Source: Bacteroidaceae bacterium
Lineage (GTDB): Bacteria > Bacteroidota > Bacteroidia > Bacteroidales > Bacteroidaceae
Reading direction: 5' to 3'
Length of the DNA: 64,000 nucleotides
NCBI GenBank assembly: GCA_017651315.1
Contig: JAGCDE010000001.1
Span: 33,825-97,824 of the forward strand
The notes under the pieces are model-generated. The model worked only from the letters and a program-made list of their open reading frames with translations. It made no database searches and was not told the DNA's origin. This document shows, piece after piece, positions 35,974 to 44,318 of the stretch (position 1 is its first letter; each line of letters begins with the position of its first letter). The position numbers and the translations under genes were made by a program.

Positions 35974-37764
35974 ATGAATCTGTTGCAGCTTTTCCGGAAC
36001 ATACGTCCGTTTGTCAGGCCATACCGCCTTCTGGTGATTGTTACCCTCGTTCTTACTCTTGTTGGCTCTTTCATGCAGCAGGTCAACGCCATCGTGCTTG
36101 ACCGTACTGTCGATGCCATCAACGCCCTAATCGGAACTGATTTCACATGGAATCAGGCTGCCCGTATCCTTATCATAATATCGGTGGTACTGTTAGGCAA
36201 GGAGATACTTTCAGCCGGCATCACTTTTGCGCAGAACTATTACGGTGAGAGGATGCGCATATTTGTCTCCAAGGACCTCTCCCAGAGCGTCATAGAGAAA
36301 GTGCTTACATTCCGCATGGCCTTCTTCTCTTCCTCGGACAACGCCACAGGAAAGATACAGGCCCGTATAGACCAGGGAGTCAGCAGCCTGTCCCGCACGG
36401 TGCAGAATTTCTTCATTGACCTGCTGCCCATGTTCACGAGCGCCCTGCTGGCCCTTATACTCATGTTCGCGGCCAATGTCTATGTGGGCCTTGTGGCCAT
36501 GTGCATAGTTCCGGTCTATTTCTGGATAACCTACAGGCAGGCCCGCAGGCTCAAGGGCTGGCGTCGTGAGATGCGCGGATACCTGGAATCCAAGAGCCAG
36601 GGAATCAAGAACATCATCGATTCCATAAATGTCATCAAATCATTCAACCGTGAGTCCATAGAGGGAAAAAAGCAGCTGGACCTCCAGAATCAGGTCACCT
36701 CAAATCAGCTCAAGACCCGTCAGGTAAGTTTCTATTACAGCAGCGTCAAGAGTTTCGTCAAGCAGGTTGGAACGGTTCTGGTCATAATCCTGACCGCCTA
36801 TCTGGTACTGATTGAGTATCCCGGGATGTCCATAGGTAAGATTATGTATCATGTCATGCTCTTCAGCAACGTGATTGCCCCCATCACCCAGCTCCAGCGT
36901 ATATTCGATGATGTGAATGACGCGCTCATCTATGCCGAAGGATTCTTCGACATCCTTAACTCGGACAGCGAGGTGGAGCCGTCGGGCACATACCGGCCGG
37001 AAAAGATACGCGGTGAGTTCAGGCTTTCAGGCGTTGATTTCACCTATCCCAACGGCAACCAGGCTCTCTTCGGGGTGGATATGACCATAGAACCCGGACG
37101 GATAACCGCCCTTGTGGGACTCTCCGGCGCAGGCAAGAGCACCATAGTGAACCTGCTGGACAAGTTCTATGAACCGCAGCGCGGCAGCATTACTCTGGAC
37201 GGTGTGGACCTGAGGGAATATGACACCAAGTACCTGCGTGACCATATAGGGCTTGTGCTCCAGAAGAATCACATTTTTGACGGCACCATAGAGGAGAACA
37301 TACTCTACGGCAAGCCCGATGCCACCCATGAGGAAGTGGAGGAGGCTGCCCGTAAAGCCTGCATCTATGACCAGATAATGGCGCTTCCCCTTCAGTTCCG
37401 GAACAAGGCTACTGACCTTTCCGGCGGCCAGCAGCAGCGTATAGCCATAGCCCGCCTGTTCCTCAAGAATCCGCCGGTTATCTTCCTTGATGAGCCCACA
37501 GCCAGTCTGGATGCAATAGCCACAGAGCAGATAAAGAACAGCATTGACGCAATCAAGAAGGACCGTACGGTAATCATAATATCGCACAGCATATCCCAGA
37601 TCATTGACAGCGATATGGTCTATGCCCTGCAGAAAGGCCGTGTGGAGCAGTCCGGGCATCCTGATGACGTATATAAGAAAGGTGGGGTATATAAGGATAT
37701 CATCGATGCATCGGCCCGCAGCCTGAACATAGGTAAAATTGCCAGGACTATTGGCGGCGAATAG
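35974..37764 (+). CDS. ABC exporter (fused permease-ATPase, MsbA/LmrA-like)
   Basis: The start is placed at ATG 35974 ([20 protein letters not shown]); an upstream GTG frame adds 33 residues without exporter homology. The 596-residue protein has six TM helices (about 20-300, class I ABC exporter fold) and an ATPase domain with Walker A GLSGAGKS (about 381-390), signature DLSGGQQQR, Walker [11 protein letters not shown] and the H-loop in [10 protein letters not shown]. It exports lipids, drugs or peptides as a homodimer or heterodimer. There is no partner gene adjacent. Substrate unknown. Confidence 0.92.
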   Translation: MNLLQLFRNIRPFVRPYRLLVIVTLVLTLVGSFMQQVNAIVLDRTVDAINALIGTDFTWNQAARILIIISVVLLGKEILSAGITFAQNYYGERMRIFVSKDLSQSVIEKVLTFRMAFFSSSDNATGKIQARIDQGVSSLSRTVQNFFIDLLPMFTSALLALILMFAANVYVGLVAMCIVPVYFWITYRQARRLKGWRREMRGYLESKSQGIKNIIDSINVIKSFNRESIEGKKQLDLQNQVTSNQLKTRQVSFYYSSVKSFVKQVGTVLVIILTAYLVLIEYPGMSIGKIMYHVMLFSNVIAPITQLQRIFDDVNDALIYAEGFFDILNSDSEVEPSGTYRPEKIRGEFRLSGVDFTYPNGNQALFGVDMTIEPGRITALVGLSGAGKSTIVNLLDKFYEPQRGSITLDGVDLREYDTKYLRDHIGLVLQKNHIFDGTIEENILYGKPDATHEEVEEAARKACIYDQIMALPLQFRNKATDLSGGQQQRIAIARLFLKNPPVIFLDEPTASLDAIATEQIKNSIDAIKKDRTVIIISHSISQIIDSDMVYALQKGRVEQSGHPDDVYKKGGVYKDIIDASARSLNIGKIARTIGGE

Positions 37765-37781
37765 AAAAAACAGTAAGTTTG
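37751..37781 (+). promoter_or_regulatory. Promoter of the zinc-ribbon protein gene
   Basis: TTG at 37751-37753, a 20-base spacer and TAAGTTTG (37774-37781) fit the Bacteroides pattern with a slightly long spacer. It overlaps the end of the ABC gene. Confidence 0.45.
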
Positions 37782-37825
37782 TAATCCGAATACATTGTTG
37801 AACAATTAAATTGAAGAGTAGAATC

Positions 37826-38410
37826 ATGTTCTGTTACAATTGCGGCAAGGAGTTGCCGGAGAATGCGGTGTTCTGTCCTTTCTGCGGCACGCAGGTAGGT
37901 GTGCCAGTCAACACCGTTATAAGTGAGAGCCAGGAAAACCTGCCCGAGGAGGAGAACGGGCTGAGTAAGGAAGCGGTTGCCGATGAGGTTACTGATGTCA
38001 TGGAACCGGATCCCGCCGATGAAGCACCTGTTCAGGAAGCACCTGTTCCGGAGCCAGAATCTGAAATAGAGGAACAGCCAGCCGGGGAAGATTTAGAGCC
38101 GGAGCGGGAGATAGCACCTCATACCATAAGCAGTTTCGTGTGGTCACTCGTGGCCAATGAGCTCTCCATCATTCCCGTACTGGGACTGGTGTTCTCCCTG
38201 ATAGCCTTTGTCAAGAGCCTCAAGGGCCGCAGGATAGTTCAGGCCGATCCGGAACGCTATAAGCTCAAGGGCTTCCTGACGGCAGCTCTTATCATCAGCA
38301 TAATAGCACTGGTGGGAAGCATTGTAGGCCCCATACTTTTTGCCTCATACTTCTCCGTGCTCAAGGATATATTCAACGGCTCAGGACCGTTCTCGTCCAC
38401 ATTCGTCTGA
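37826..38410 (+). CDS. Zinc-ribbon membrane protein (DUF4190-like)
   Basis: The ATG at 37826 gives MFCYNCGKELPENAVFCPFCGTQ, a zinc ribbon with C3-x-x-C6 and C17-x-x-C20. An acidic Pro/Glu-rich linker (about 30-95) and two TM helices (about 110-135 and 155-185, VLGLVFSLIAFVKSL and AALIISIIALVGSIVGPILF) follow. It is a 194-residue membrane-anchored protein of unknown role. The zinc ribbon may sense or hold metal. Possibly cotranscribed with the ABC exporter upstream. Confidence 0.75.
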   Translation: MFCYNCGKELPENAVFCPFCGTQVGVPVNTVISESQENLPEEENGLSKEAVADEVTDVMEPDPADEAPVQEAPVPEPESEIEEQPAGEDLEPEREIAPHTISSFVWSLVANELSIIPVLGLVFSLIAFVKSLKGRRIVQADPERYKLKGFLTAALIISIIALVGSIVGPILFASYFSVLKDIFNGSGPFSSTFV

Positions 38411-38442
38411 TTTATCAGTTGGCTTTTCCTGTCGTGGGAATT

Positions 38443-38664
38443 ATGAAGCGGACAGCCAGGCTTGCGTGTATTCTGATTGCTGTTGTAACTGTGTCATGCA
38501 GTGACAATAGCGGCCTTGATTATATGGAGCAGCTGATTGAGACCAATCCCGCCAAGGCCGACACTCTGTTCCGGACTTTCCCGGTTCCTGAAAACAGGAG
38601 CCAGAGGGCATGTCCTGTAGAATACTCTTTGCCTAATTCTTTGTTGTTAAGATTGAATCGTTAA
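38443..38664 (+). pseudogene. 5' fragment of a tetratricopeptide-type lipoprotein gene
   Basis: The frame from ATG 38443 gives a lipoprotein leader (MKRTARLACILIAVVTVSCS) and YMEQLIETNPAKADTLFR, the typical opening of Bacteroidales TPR lipoproteins, which usually continue 'ALYALLLTQA'. Here, after ENRSQRA (nucleotide about 38608), the sequence switches to AT-rich DNA and ends 16 residues later. I infer the gene was cut by the island that follows. A genuine short lipoprotein is the alternative. Confidence 0.55.
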
Positions 38665-38668
38665 ATAT

Positions 38669-39457
38669 ATGAGAAAGACAGTTTGTGTTATTATGTGTCT
38701 CTTTTTTTCAAATGAGATTTATTGTCAGACGATTAATGAAAGACAGTTTGAGATAACATTGAACACTCGCAATAGTCCTGATATTGTTGAGATGTGTTAT
38801 ATTTCTTTCTTTTGTGATAGTTTATATAAAATTGAATTATCAAATGATTGGAAAGACATGATAGTTGTATTTGAGTTGTCAAAAGGCAACTATTATGTAA
38901 AAAATGATACAATTCTTTTAGTTGATTCATTTTTCAATTTTAAACAGTTATTAATAAATGGAACAAACGGACTTCTTGTCGCAAGTTCTTTTCCTTTTTT
39001 GTCAAATAAAGAATTTGTTCCTGCAACAAACTATTATTATAGTCGTCCGGATTCTTATGAATCTGGGGTCAGTACATTAATGCTAAAACAAGAGCGTGAA
39101 GAATATAATACAAAGAATTGTCGTTTAATTGAATTTAAAACAGGAAGATATAAGTGTGACCGTTTGCACATGATTCTAAATATCAGTGATAATTATGAGT
39201 ACACGCTTACATATTATGATATTATTGTATCCAAAGGAACATTGTCAAGATCTTTAAATGAGATTGCTTTTAATGACAGATGTTTGAATTATTCTTTTTA
39301 TTGTTTAGTTGCCGAAAATGAATTAATTAGCAGATTGGTTATAGGTGATGTCAGAGGTTGTTCTTTTTTTTATGAAGAAAACAATAGTGTAAAAGAAAAA
39401 GCATCACTAAAGAATCTTTTATTACGTTTATACAAAATAATAAGAATAAATCATTGA
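38669..39457 (+). CDS. Secreted hypothetical protein of the Rhs island (possible immunity protein)
   Basis: A 262-residue protein with signal peptide (MRKTVCVIMCLFFSNEIYCQ). The coding DNA is strikingly AT-rich compared with flanking core genes, suggesting transfer. No domain is recognised. Two Cys-containing stretches and many Asn/Tyr are present. Like the secreted protein after the Rhs tip (41340), it follows truncated material in a toxin-immunity island, so a displaced immunity protein for an earlier Rhs tip is possible. This is inference. Function is unknown. Confidence 0.55.
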   Translation: MRKTVCVIMCLFFSNEIYCQTINERQFEITLNTRNSPDIVEMCYISFFCDSLYKIELSNDWKDMIVVFELSKGNYYVKNDTILLVDSFFNFKQLLINGTNGLLVASSFPFLSNKEFVPATNYYYSRPDSYESGVSTLMLKQEREEYNTKNCRLIEFKTGRYKCDRLHMILNISDNYEYTLTYYDIIVSKGTLSRSLNEIAFNDRCLNYSFYCLVAENELISRLVIGDVRGCSFFYEENNSVKEKASLKNLLLRLYKIIRINH

Positions 39458-39515
39458 ATAATACCTGCTTATAATAGAGGTTGTTTATCTTTTTCTTATC
39501 CTGAAACCTTCCCAA

Positions 39516-39588
39516 CGTTCAGTGTCCGGCCTTTTGGATCCCGAAGGGCCGGACAACTCTTTCCAGCCTTAGGGAGGGACTGTACATT
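39516..39588. repeat. Repeat A copy 1 (73 bp, hairpin plus promoter remnant)
   Basis: This 73-base block is repeated at 42113-42185 with a single substitution. It contains a GC-rich inverted repeat (39524-39554, GTCCGGCC stem) and ends in TACATT. In copy 2 that end forms an intact -7 element (TACATTTG), whereas here it reads TACATTAA because repeat B follows directly. Confidence 0.9.
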
Positions 39589-39638
39589 AAGAAGGGTGAC
39601 CCCGCTACAAACGGAGCCTCCCTTTCTGTTTCCTGCGG
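39589..39638. repeat. Repeat B copy 1 (50 bp)
   Basis: Fifty bases repeated at 42997-43046 with two substitutions. It contains a stem (GGGAG with CTCCC) and a T-rich end, resembling a terminator. In this copy it directly adjoins repeat A. Confidence 0.88.
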
Positions 39639-39691
39639 ACATTACGACACGGAATCCGCGTGTGAACGTATTCCCGCATCCGTAGTGTCCA
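39635..39691. repeat. Imperfect inverted repeat element, copy 1 (about 57 bp)
   Basis: Starts GCGGACATTACGACACG and ends CCGTAGTGTCC, so its ends are an inverted pair. A second copy follows at 39718-39774 in the same orientation. No coding sense is seen. The 464-base gap 39458-39921 holds repeats A, B and these two elements, then 100 bases of ordinary sequence with a -7 motif before the Rhs tip. Confidence 0.6.
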
Positions 39692-39717
39692 GGAAAATGG
39701 TCATTCCGCTAGTTTCC

Positions 39718-39774
39718 GCGGACATTACGACACGAAATCGTGCCTACAGCGTATTCTAGCGGACGTAGTGTCTT
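39718..39774. repeat. Imperfect inverted repeat element, copy 2 (about 57 bp)
   Basis: Shares GCGGACATTACGACACG at the left end and ACGTAGTGTC at the right end with copy 1; the centres differ. The conserved ends and variable centre suggest a structured element rather than a simple duplication. Confidence 0.6.
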
Positions 39775-39882
39775 GAACAAAGGCTCGCCTTACTGGCTCT
39801 TTTCCCCTCCCTCCGGAGGCCCCGGCGTCAAGAATGTAAAGCGTCAAGCGGAACCTCCCCGGAACATCCAGTTTATCAAGTA

Positions 39883-39890
39883 TATGTTTG
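39883..39890 (+). promoter_or_regulatory. -7 element (TATGTTTG) before the orphan Rhs tip
   Basis: TATGTTTG matches TAnnTTTG and lies 32 bases before the ATG at 39922. No -33 element is evident. If functional it would allow the orphan tip to be expressed without the missing Rhs body. Confidence 0.35.
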
Positions 39891-39921
39891 CATACACAGA
39901 TTTTTTTCATTTCATTTGTAA

Positions 39922-41346
39922 ATGCAAAACAGACAACCCATAAAGCCAACTTACAAGAACAACACGCTCCAGTATGAGAAGTTCTACTGGGACGGTTACG
40001 AGGAGAAGACCGTGGGCGGTGTTACCACCAAATATTATTACATGGAGGGAGGTGACGGTCTGGCAGGCCTCTACACCACCACTACCGGTAGCGGTGGTGG
40101 CAGTCACGCCATGGCGGCGGTGACGGACCATTTGGGCAGCATCCTCGGCCTGTTTGACTGCTGGGACTATGTTGATGTTTACATGTACGATGCGTGGGGA
40201 GCCCGCACCTGCCTTACAGGTGACGCGGATTTTGACCGCGGCTTCACCGGTCATGAGCATCTGGACGAGGTGGGCCTCATTGACATGAACGGCCGTATGT
40301 ACGACCCGCTGATAGCCCGCTTCCTTAGCCCCGACCCGTTCGTTCAGACGCCCTCGGACCCCCAGAACTTCAACCGCTACTCGTACTGCCTCAACAATCC
40401 GCTGAAATACACAGATCCGAGTGGAGAGTTGGCATGGGAAGCTGTGGTTATAGGATCCATTTTCGCGGCAAATCTTAATGTGGCATATCAATGCGTAAAT
40501 GGGAATATTAATACCTGTGGCGATGTATTTAAATATGCAGCTATAGGAGCTGCATCAGGTGCCTCAGGTGCAATAGTAGGGCAAGTTGTGGCGGCAGGTA
40601 TTTCGGTAGGTGGTTTTTTGGGTGGAGCTGCAATATGTGGATCCAGCGGATTTACTTCAGGGTTTATTTCTGGTGCAGGCAACGCATGGGCAAGAGGCTC
40701 CAATTCTGGTGATATTATTAGTGCTGGACTTATAGAAGGAGGAATAGGAGGTCTAACAGCCGGACTGACAGGTGGTATAATCGCTGGGATAGGAACCAGA
40801 CTAGGTGGACGTAGATTTTGGGATGGTGCAACAGTTGAAAAAAATTTGATATATAATAAGAACATACCTAAAGTAGGAGGAGATGGAAAATATGGATGCC
40901 TTGATGCGTGTGTAGAAAGTATTGACAAATCAAGATGTGGAAATATCACAAAAAACAAAGTTCGAAGCTGGTTCCCCAATAATATTGATCCTAACAAAAA
41001 TGCTTTAGTGGATAAAGAAGTATGGAGTATTTATGCTAATGAAACAAATATGAAGATGTTTGGATATAGTAAAAATTTTATTGACAAAAATACTTTTAGT
41101 TCTTTTTTTATGGAAGGAATAAAAAGGGGAGATTATTGTTCTTTAACAATGAATACAGGTTTTTCCATTGATCACAGTACTGTTGTTAACCAAGTTACAG
41201 AAAGAATTATAACAAAGATGAATGGAGAGATTCTTACGAAATATACAGTTAAATTAATGAATCCAGCATTAGGTGGTCATTATATAAATTACTATAACAT
41301 TCAGCATTTACTTAATAGTAGCAACAACATCATACGATTATGGTGA
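39922..41346 (+). CDS. Orphan Rhs-repeat tip with papain/C39-like C-terminal toxin candidate
   Basis: This 474-residue protein starts mid-core. Residues 1-168 contain the Rhs core end (GFTGHEHLDEVGLIDMNGRM, YDPLIARFLSPDPFVQ, RYSYCLNNPLKYTDPSGE). The signal region and YD repeats of a full Rhs are absent. A Gly/Ala hydrophobic zone (200-300) precedes the unique tip. There YGCLDACVES (C326, C330), DHSTVVN (H418) and MNPALGG (N447) are spaced like a papain or C39-like Cys-His-Asn triad. The core is GC-rich and the tip AT-rich. The next gene overlaps it and is secreted, fitting an immunity protein. Toxin status is inference. Confidence 0.75.
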   Translation: MQNRQPIKPTYKNNTLQYEKFYWDGYEEKTVGGVTTKYYYMEGGDGLAGLYTTTTGSGGGSHAMAAVTDHLGSILGLFDCWDYVDVYMYDAWGARTCLTGDADFDRGFTGHEHLDEVGLIDMNGRMYDPLIARFLSPDPFVQTPSDPQNFNRYSYCLNNPLKYTDPSGELAWEAVVIGSIFAANLNVAYQCVNGNINTCGDVFKYAAIGAASGASGAIVGQVVAAGISVGGFLGGAAICGSSGFTSGFISGAGNAWARGSNSGDIISAGLIEGGIGGLTAGLTGGIIAGIGTRLGGRRFWDGATVEKNLIYNKNIPKVGGDGKYGCLDACVESIDKSRCGNITKNKVRSWFPNNIDPNKNALVDKEVWSIYANETNMKMFGYSKNFIDKNTFSSFFMEGIKRGDYCSLTMNTGFSIDHSTVVNQVTERIITKMNGEILTKYTVKLMNPALGGHYINYYNIQHLLNSSNNIIRLW

Positions 41347-42041
41347 AATATAATAATATCTTTTTACTTTTATGCATGTTTATGTTAATAGACATATCTG
41401 CATCAAGTCAATCATTGATGGAGAGTCTTATTGATCAACATGAAATTGGTGAGGTAAATGATTTATATTATAGATTATATCGTAAAAGTTTCAAAAAAAA
41501 TGGACAAAAGGCTATACCAAGAGAAGAGCTTGAATTTGTCAACGTATTTCTTCTTAATTATACTGGTGATTGTTCATTAGACAGTATTTATACTACTTTT
41601 ACCTCTCATCTTGTACCTATTCATAATAAAAGAAGTCACTCATTTAGTCTGATTCCTTTATGGAAATTGAAATATTCTACAACAATTGCTCTTCCAAGAC
41701 TTGGAATACAAAGGGATTACCTGATAACAGAAAGGACTTGTATTGTGGATAAAGAATCCTGTGTTATAGGTGTTGGATGTAATTTGAAAAAAATATATGC
41801 CAATAGTAATCTCGACCAATTATTAGTAGATTATATTAAAAACAACAATGTAGATGTTTTTTCAGTTTGTTGGAATGGCATAGAAGACTGTTCTAAATAT
41901 TTTGTAGTTGATAATGATAATAAAATTAGTGTTATATCAATATCTGATGAAGGAAAAGACAACGGACAAATTCGTCATTGGACATTTGAAGAGTTTGTGT
42001 ATTCTGATTATTTTTCTGAATGGCTGAATCATGCTTTTTAA
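41340..42041 (+). CDS. Candidate secreted immunity protein for the Rhs tip
   Basis: A 233-residue protein whose ATG lies within the last codons of the Rhs tip (overlap of seven bases). It has an N-terminal signal peptide (KYNNIFLLLCMFMLIDISA). The mature protein is AT-rich in coding and shows no recognised domain. Paired Cys occur (C185-type spacing). The position and coupling match toxin-immunity pairs, and a periplasmic location would suit a toxin acting there. The role is inferred from context. Confidence 0.6.
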   Translation: MVKYNNIFLLLCMFMLIDISASSQSLMESLIDQHEIGEVNDLYYRLYRKSFKKNGQKAIPREELEFVNVFLLNYTGDCSLDSIYTTFTSHLVPIHNKRSHSFSLIPLWKLKYSTTIALPRLGIQRDYLITERTCIVDKESCVIGVGCNLKKIYANSNLDQLLVDYIKNNNVDVFSVCWNGIEDCSKYFVVDNDNKISVISISDEGKDNGQIRHWTFEEFVYSDYFSEWLNHAF

Positions 42042-42112
42042 AAGATTACTAAATTGAATCTCCATTGCTGAATTCTATTTTTTAGAGCATCACTTAGGAT
42101 GTTGACGATAGT

Positions 42113-42185
42113 CGTTCAGTGTCCGGCCTTTTGGATCCCGAAGGGCCGGACAACTCTTTCCAGCCTTAGGGAGGGGCTGTACATT
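42113..42185. repeat. Repeat A copy 2 (leader of the HU gene)
   Basis: Same 73 bases as 39516-39588 with one A to G change. The hairpin lies at 42121-42151. Here the block runs into an intact -7 element, so it is the upstream terminator and promoter leader of the HU-smalltalk pair. Confidence 0.9.
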
Positions 42186-42187
42186 TG
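42157..42187 (+). promoter_or_regulatory. Promoter of the HU-smalltalk operon
   Basis: TTTC (42157-42160), a 19-base spacer and TACATTTG (42180-42187) form a near-consensus Bacteroides promoter, partly inside repeat A. The HU start is 72 bases downstream. Confidence 0.6.
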
Positions 42188-42259
42188 CAGTGTGATTCAG
42201 AATCCTATTGGCCAAGAGAGATTCAGGAACCTGATTATTAACAATTAAATCTATTTGCT

Positions 42260-42817
42260 ATGTCAATTAAAGTGAAAGCAGTGGAGCGCAAGCTCAAGTT
42301 TGAGGCTGGTGAGAATGGTGCCTTCCAGTACCGTTACGTACTTCAGCCGGAGTTGTATAACAAGCTCAGCCAGTCCAAGGTCATCCAGGAGGCCAGCCTC
42401 AGGAGCGGCATCAGCAGGGGAGCCATCAATGCGGCCTGGGATGCGATAGGCCAGGTGATCAGGGCATGGGCAACCGAAGGCCATTCGGTGGTCATCCCCG
42501 GTGTCGGCACCATGAGGTTCGGACTGCGTTCAGCCTCGGTGGAGGATGTGAACGATGTGGCCAGCAGCCTCATCATCAGCCGCAGGGTAATCTTCACTCC
42601 CAGCGTGGAGATTAAGGACGAGCTCAAGAAAACCAGTGTCAGCATCACCTGCTATGACCGTAACGGCAATGTTGTGAAGCGCGTGACCAGCACTGACGAT
42701 ACCGAGGTGGAGGACCCGGATGCCGATGCGGAGGACGGAATCCATGGCGATACTACCCAGGAGGGCGGTTCCTCGGATTCGGGTAACGGCGGTGAAGGAA
42801 CCCAGGGCGAGAACTGA
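42260..42817 (+). CDS. HU family DNA-binding protein with acidic C-terminal tail
   Basis: This 185-residue protein has an HU/IHF fold of the HU-HIG type (KLSQSKVIQEASLRSGISRGAINAAWDAIGQVI, then VVIPGVGTMRFG and the ARM-like VIFTPSVEIKDEL). A low-complexity acidic tail (about 135-185, rich in Asp, Glu, Gly, Ser) follows. Bacteroidales genomes often pair such a gene with a smalltalk peptide and an amidase; only the peptide is present here. It binds DNA non-specifically or at bends. It is flanked by repeats A and B. Confidence 0.85.
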   Translation: MSIKVKAVERKLKFEAGENGAFQYRYVLQPELYNKLSQSKVIQEASLRSGISRGAINAAWDAIGQVIRAWATEGHSVVIPGVGTMRFGLRSASVEDVNDVASSLIISRRVIFTPSVEIKDELKKTSVSITCYDRNGNVVKRVTSTDDTEVEDPDADAEDGIHGDTTQEGGSSDSGNGGEGTQGEN

Positions 42818-42852
42818 CCAACCATTAACCATTAATCGTTAACTATTAGTTT

Positions 42853-42969
42853 ATGGACAAGAAGAGGATAGTGGAACTGGTGGCCAAGATGATTGTGGCC
42901 GCACTCACGGCCTTCATCACGGCTCTGACCACCACCAGCTGCATGGGCTTCGGCCCCATCGCGCTCTGA
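42853..42969 (+). CDS. Smalltalk family small peptide
   Basis: A 38-residue ORF 35 bases after the HU gene reads MDKKRIVELVAKMIVAALTA and FITALTTTSC, ending GFGPIAL. The charged N-terminus, single hydrophobic helix and LTTTSCM ending match the smalltalk peptides that follow HU genes in Bacteroides. It is too short for typical annotation but has a clean ATG and stop. Function is unknown; it may be membrane-associated. Confidence 0.75.
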   Translation: MDKKRIVELVAKMIVAALTAFITALTTTSCMGFGPIAL

Positions 42970-42996
42970 GTGCCCCGGACCGCAAGGCCCGTCCTG

Positions 42997-43046
42997 AAGA
43001 AGGGAGACCCCGCCACAAACGGAGCCTCCCTTTCTGTTTCCTGCGG
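42997..43046. repeat. Repeat B copy 2 (terminator-like, after the smalltalk gene)
   Basis: Matches 39589-39638 with two substitutions. It folds into a GGGAG/CTCCC hairpin with a T-rich tail (TTTCTGTTT) 27 bases past the smalltalk stop, so it likely terminates the HU operon. Confidence 0.85.
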
Positions 43047-43106
43047 GACGGGAATATGGCTCGCACCGCTGTCAAGTGTCAAGAGTCAACTGAATGCGAA
43101 AAATGG

Positions 43107-44318
43107 TCAGCAGATGGAGTCCAGGGAGGGAGTGTAGTGCTGCTGGATCATTGCGGCAAACTTGAGCGAGACCTCTTTCTCGGAGAAGCCTATGCCGCTT
43201 CCGAAGGCGAAGATTAGGTTCACCTCATCGCTGGTGATCTCCTGGTCGGAGAGGACAAGTCCGATCATGTACTCAAGCAGTGTTTCACGTAACCCCGGAT
43301 TCACGGCAAGGAGGTTCTTGACGGACTGGTCAAACAGCTGTGAGATATCGGCCTTGAGCATGACATCCAGGAACTGCTTGGGGAAGATCTGCAGGTTGGC
43401 CAGATTCTGTATTATGTGCTCCACCTCTTTGTCGGTAATCTTTCCGTCGGCATCGGCCACGATGAGTCCGGCGGTTGCTATGAACACGGAAAGGTCCTCA
43501 TCCATGGGGCTGTTGCCCACCTTGAGCAGGATGCTTATGAGCTCATCCATTCCCTCCTCCAGCTCCTTTTTCTTCCTGGCTGTGGCGAACAGGTTGATGG
43601 CCTGGACGCGGATGGGGTTGACGGGATGTCCGTACAGGCTCAGCCCCTTGTCGTTGAGGAAATAGTCCAGACGCTTGCGGTTGTCCGCCAGCAGGGCGTC
43701 AATGCTCACGTTCATCTTGCCCAGGTCCAGTCCGGAAGCCATCTTGAAGAATGCGGTCACGCAGGCGTTCAGGTTCCTGTTGGCAATATAGCCGTATCGG
43801 TCCGCCACCAGCTCCGCCAGCTGGTCATGCAGGCGAATCTTGTACTGGAGCGTGATGGGCGGGTTCACGGCATCCGGCGGGAAGACGAAGTAGATGAGCC
43901 GCTTGAGCGCCGAGTCCTTGTTGATGATATGCCCCAGCTCGTGACTGATGACAAACCGCAGCTCGTCCTGGCTCATGAGGTCGAACATGGCGGAGTTCAC
44001 GTTAACGATGTGAGGCTGCCCCTCAGCTTCGGCTGCGACGGAGAATGCGTTCAGGGAGCTGTCGCCTGTCACGTAGAAATCCACCTCCTCCTTGAATTCC
44101 AGTTTGTCCTTGACCTCCTGGCACAGGGCATGAAACTCCGGCAGGATGTCCTTATCCACCTTCATGCAATGTCCCTCCATGTGGCTGCGCCAGTAGTCAT
44201 CGCTCGTCCCGTCCTGCGCGGTCTTGAGAATGGTTTCCACCACTGAGCCCTGAAGAGCCTGATAAATCTGTTTGCCTAGCTCCCGCTCCAGAGGGATGGC
44301 GGGGTTGAATTTTGCCAT
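43107..44318 (-). CDS. M48 family metallopeptidase with TerB-like C-terminal domain
   Basis: This 403-residue cytoplasmic protein has the zinc-binding motif H126-E-L-G-H130 (FVISHELGHIINKDSAL) and the third-ligand region E169xxxD173 (AELVADRYG), both typical of M48. Unlike HtpX or Ste24 it has no TM helices. The C-terminal part (about 275-395, VFIATAGLIVADADGKITDKEVEHI, then SDQEITSDEVNLIFAFG) looks like a TerB or DnaJ-TerB acidic helical domain, with alternating Asp/Glu positions. The role may be stress-related proteolysis. It is convergent with the HU operon. Confidence 0.85.
   Translation of the reverse strand: MAKFNPAIPLERELGKQIYQALQGSVVETILKTAQDGTSDDYWRSHMEGHCMKVDKDILPEFHALCQEVKDKLEFKEEVDFYVTGDSSLNAFSVAAEAEGQPHIVNVNSAMFDLMSQDELRFVISHELGHIINKDSALKRLIYFVFPPDAVNPPITLQYKIRLHDQLAELVADRYGYIANRNLNACVTAFFKMASGLDLGKMNVSIDALLADNRKRLDYFLNDKGLSLYGHPVNPIRVQAINLFATARKKKELEEGMDELISILLKVGNSPMDEDLSVFIATAGLIVADADGKITDKEVEHIIQNLANLQIFPKQFLDVMLKADISQLFDQSVKNLLAVNPGLRETLLEYMIGLVLSDQEITSDEVNLIFAFGSGIGFSEKEVSLKFAAMIQQHYTPSLDSIC

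Noticed and set aside
39635-39774. Rhs coding remnant in the inverted elements
   Set aside because: The frame gives no Rhs motifs and soon stops; the inverted ends explain the pattern better.
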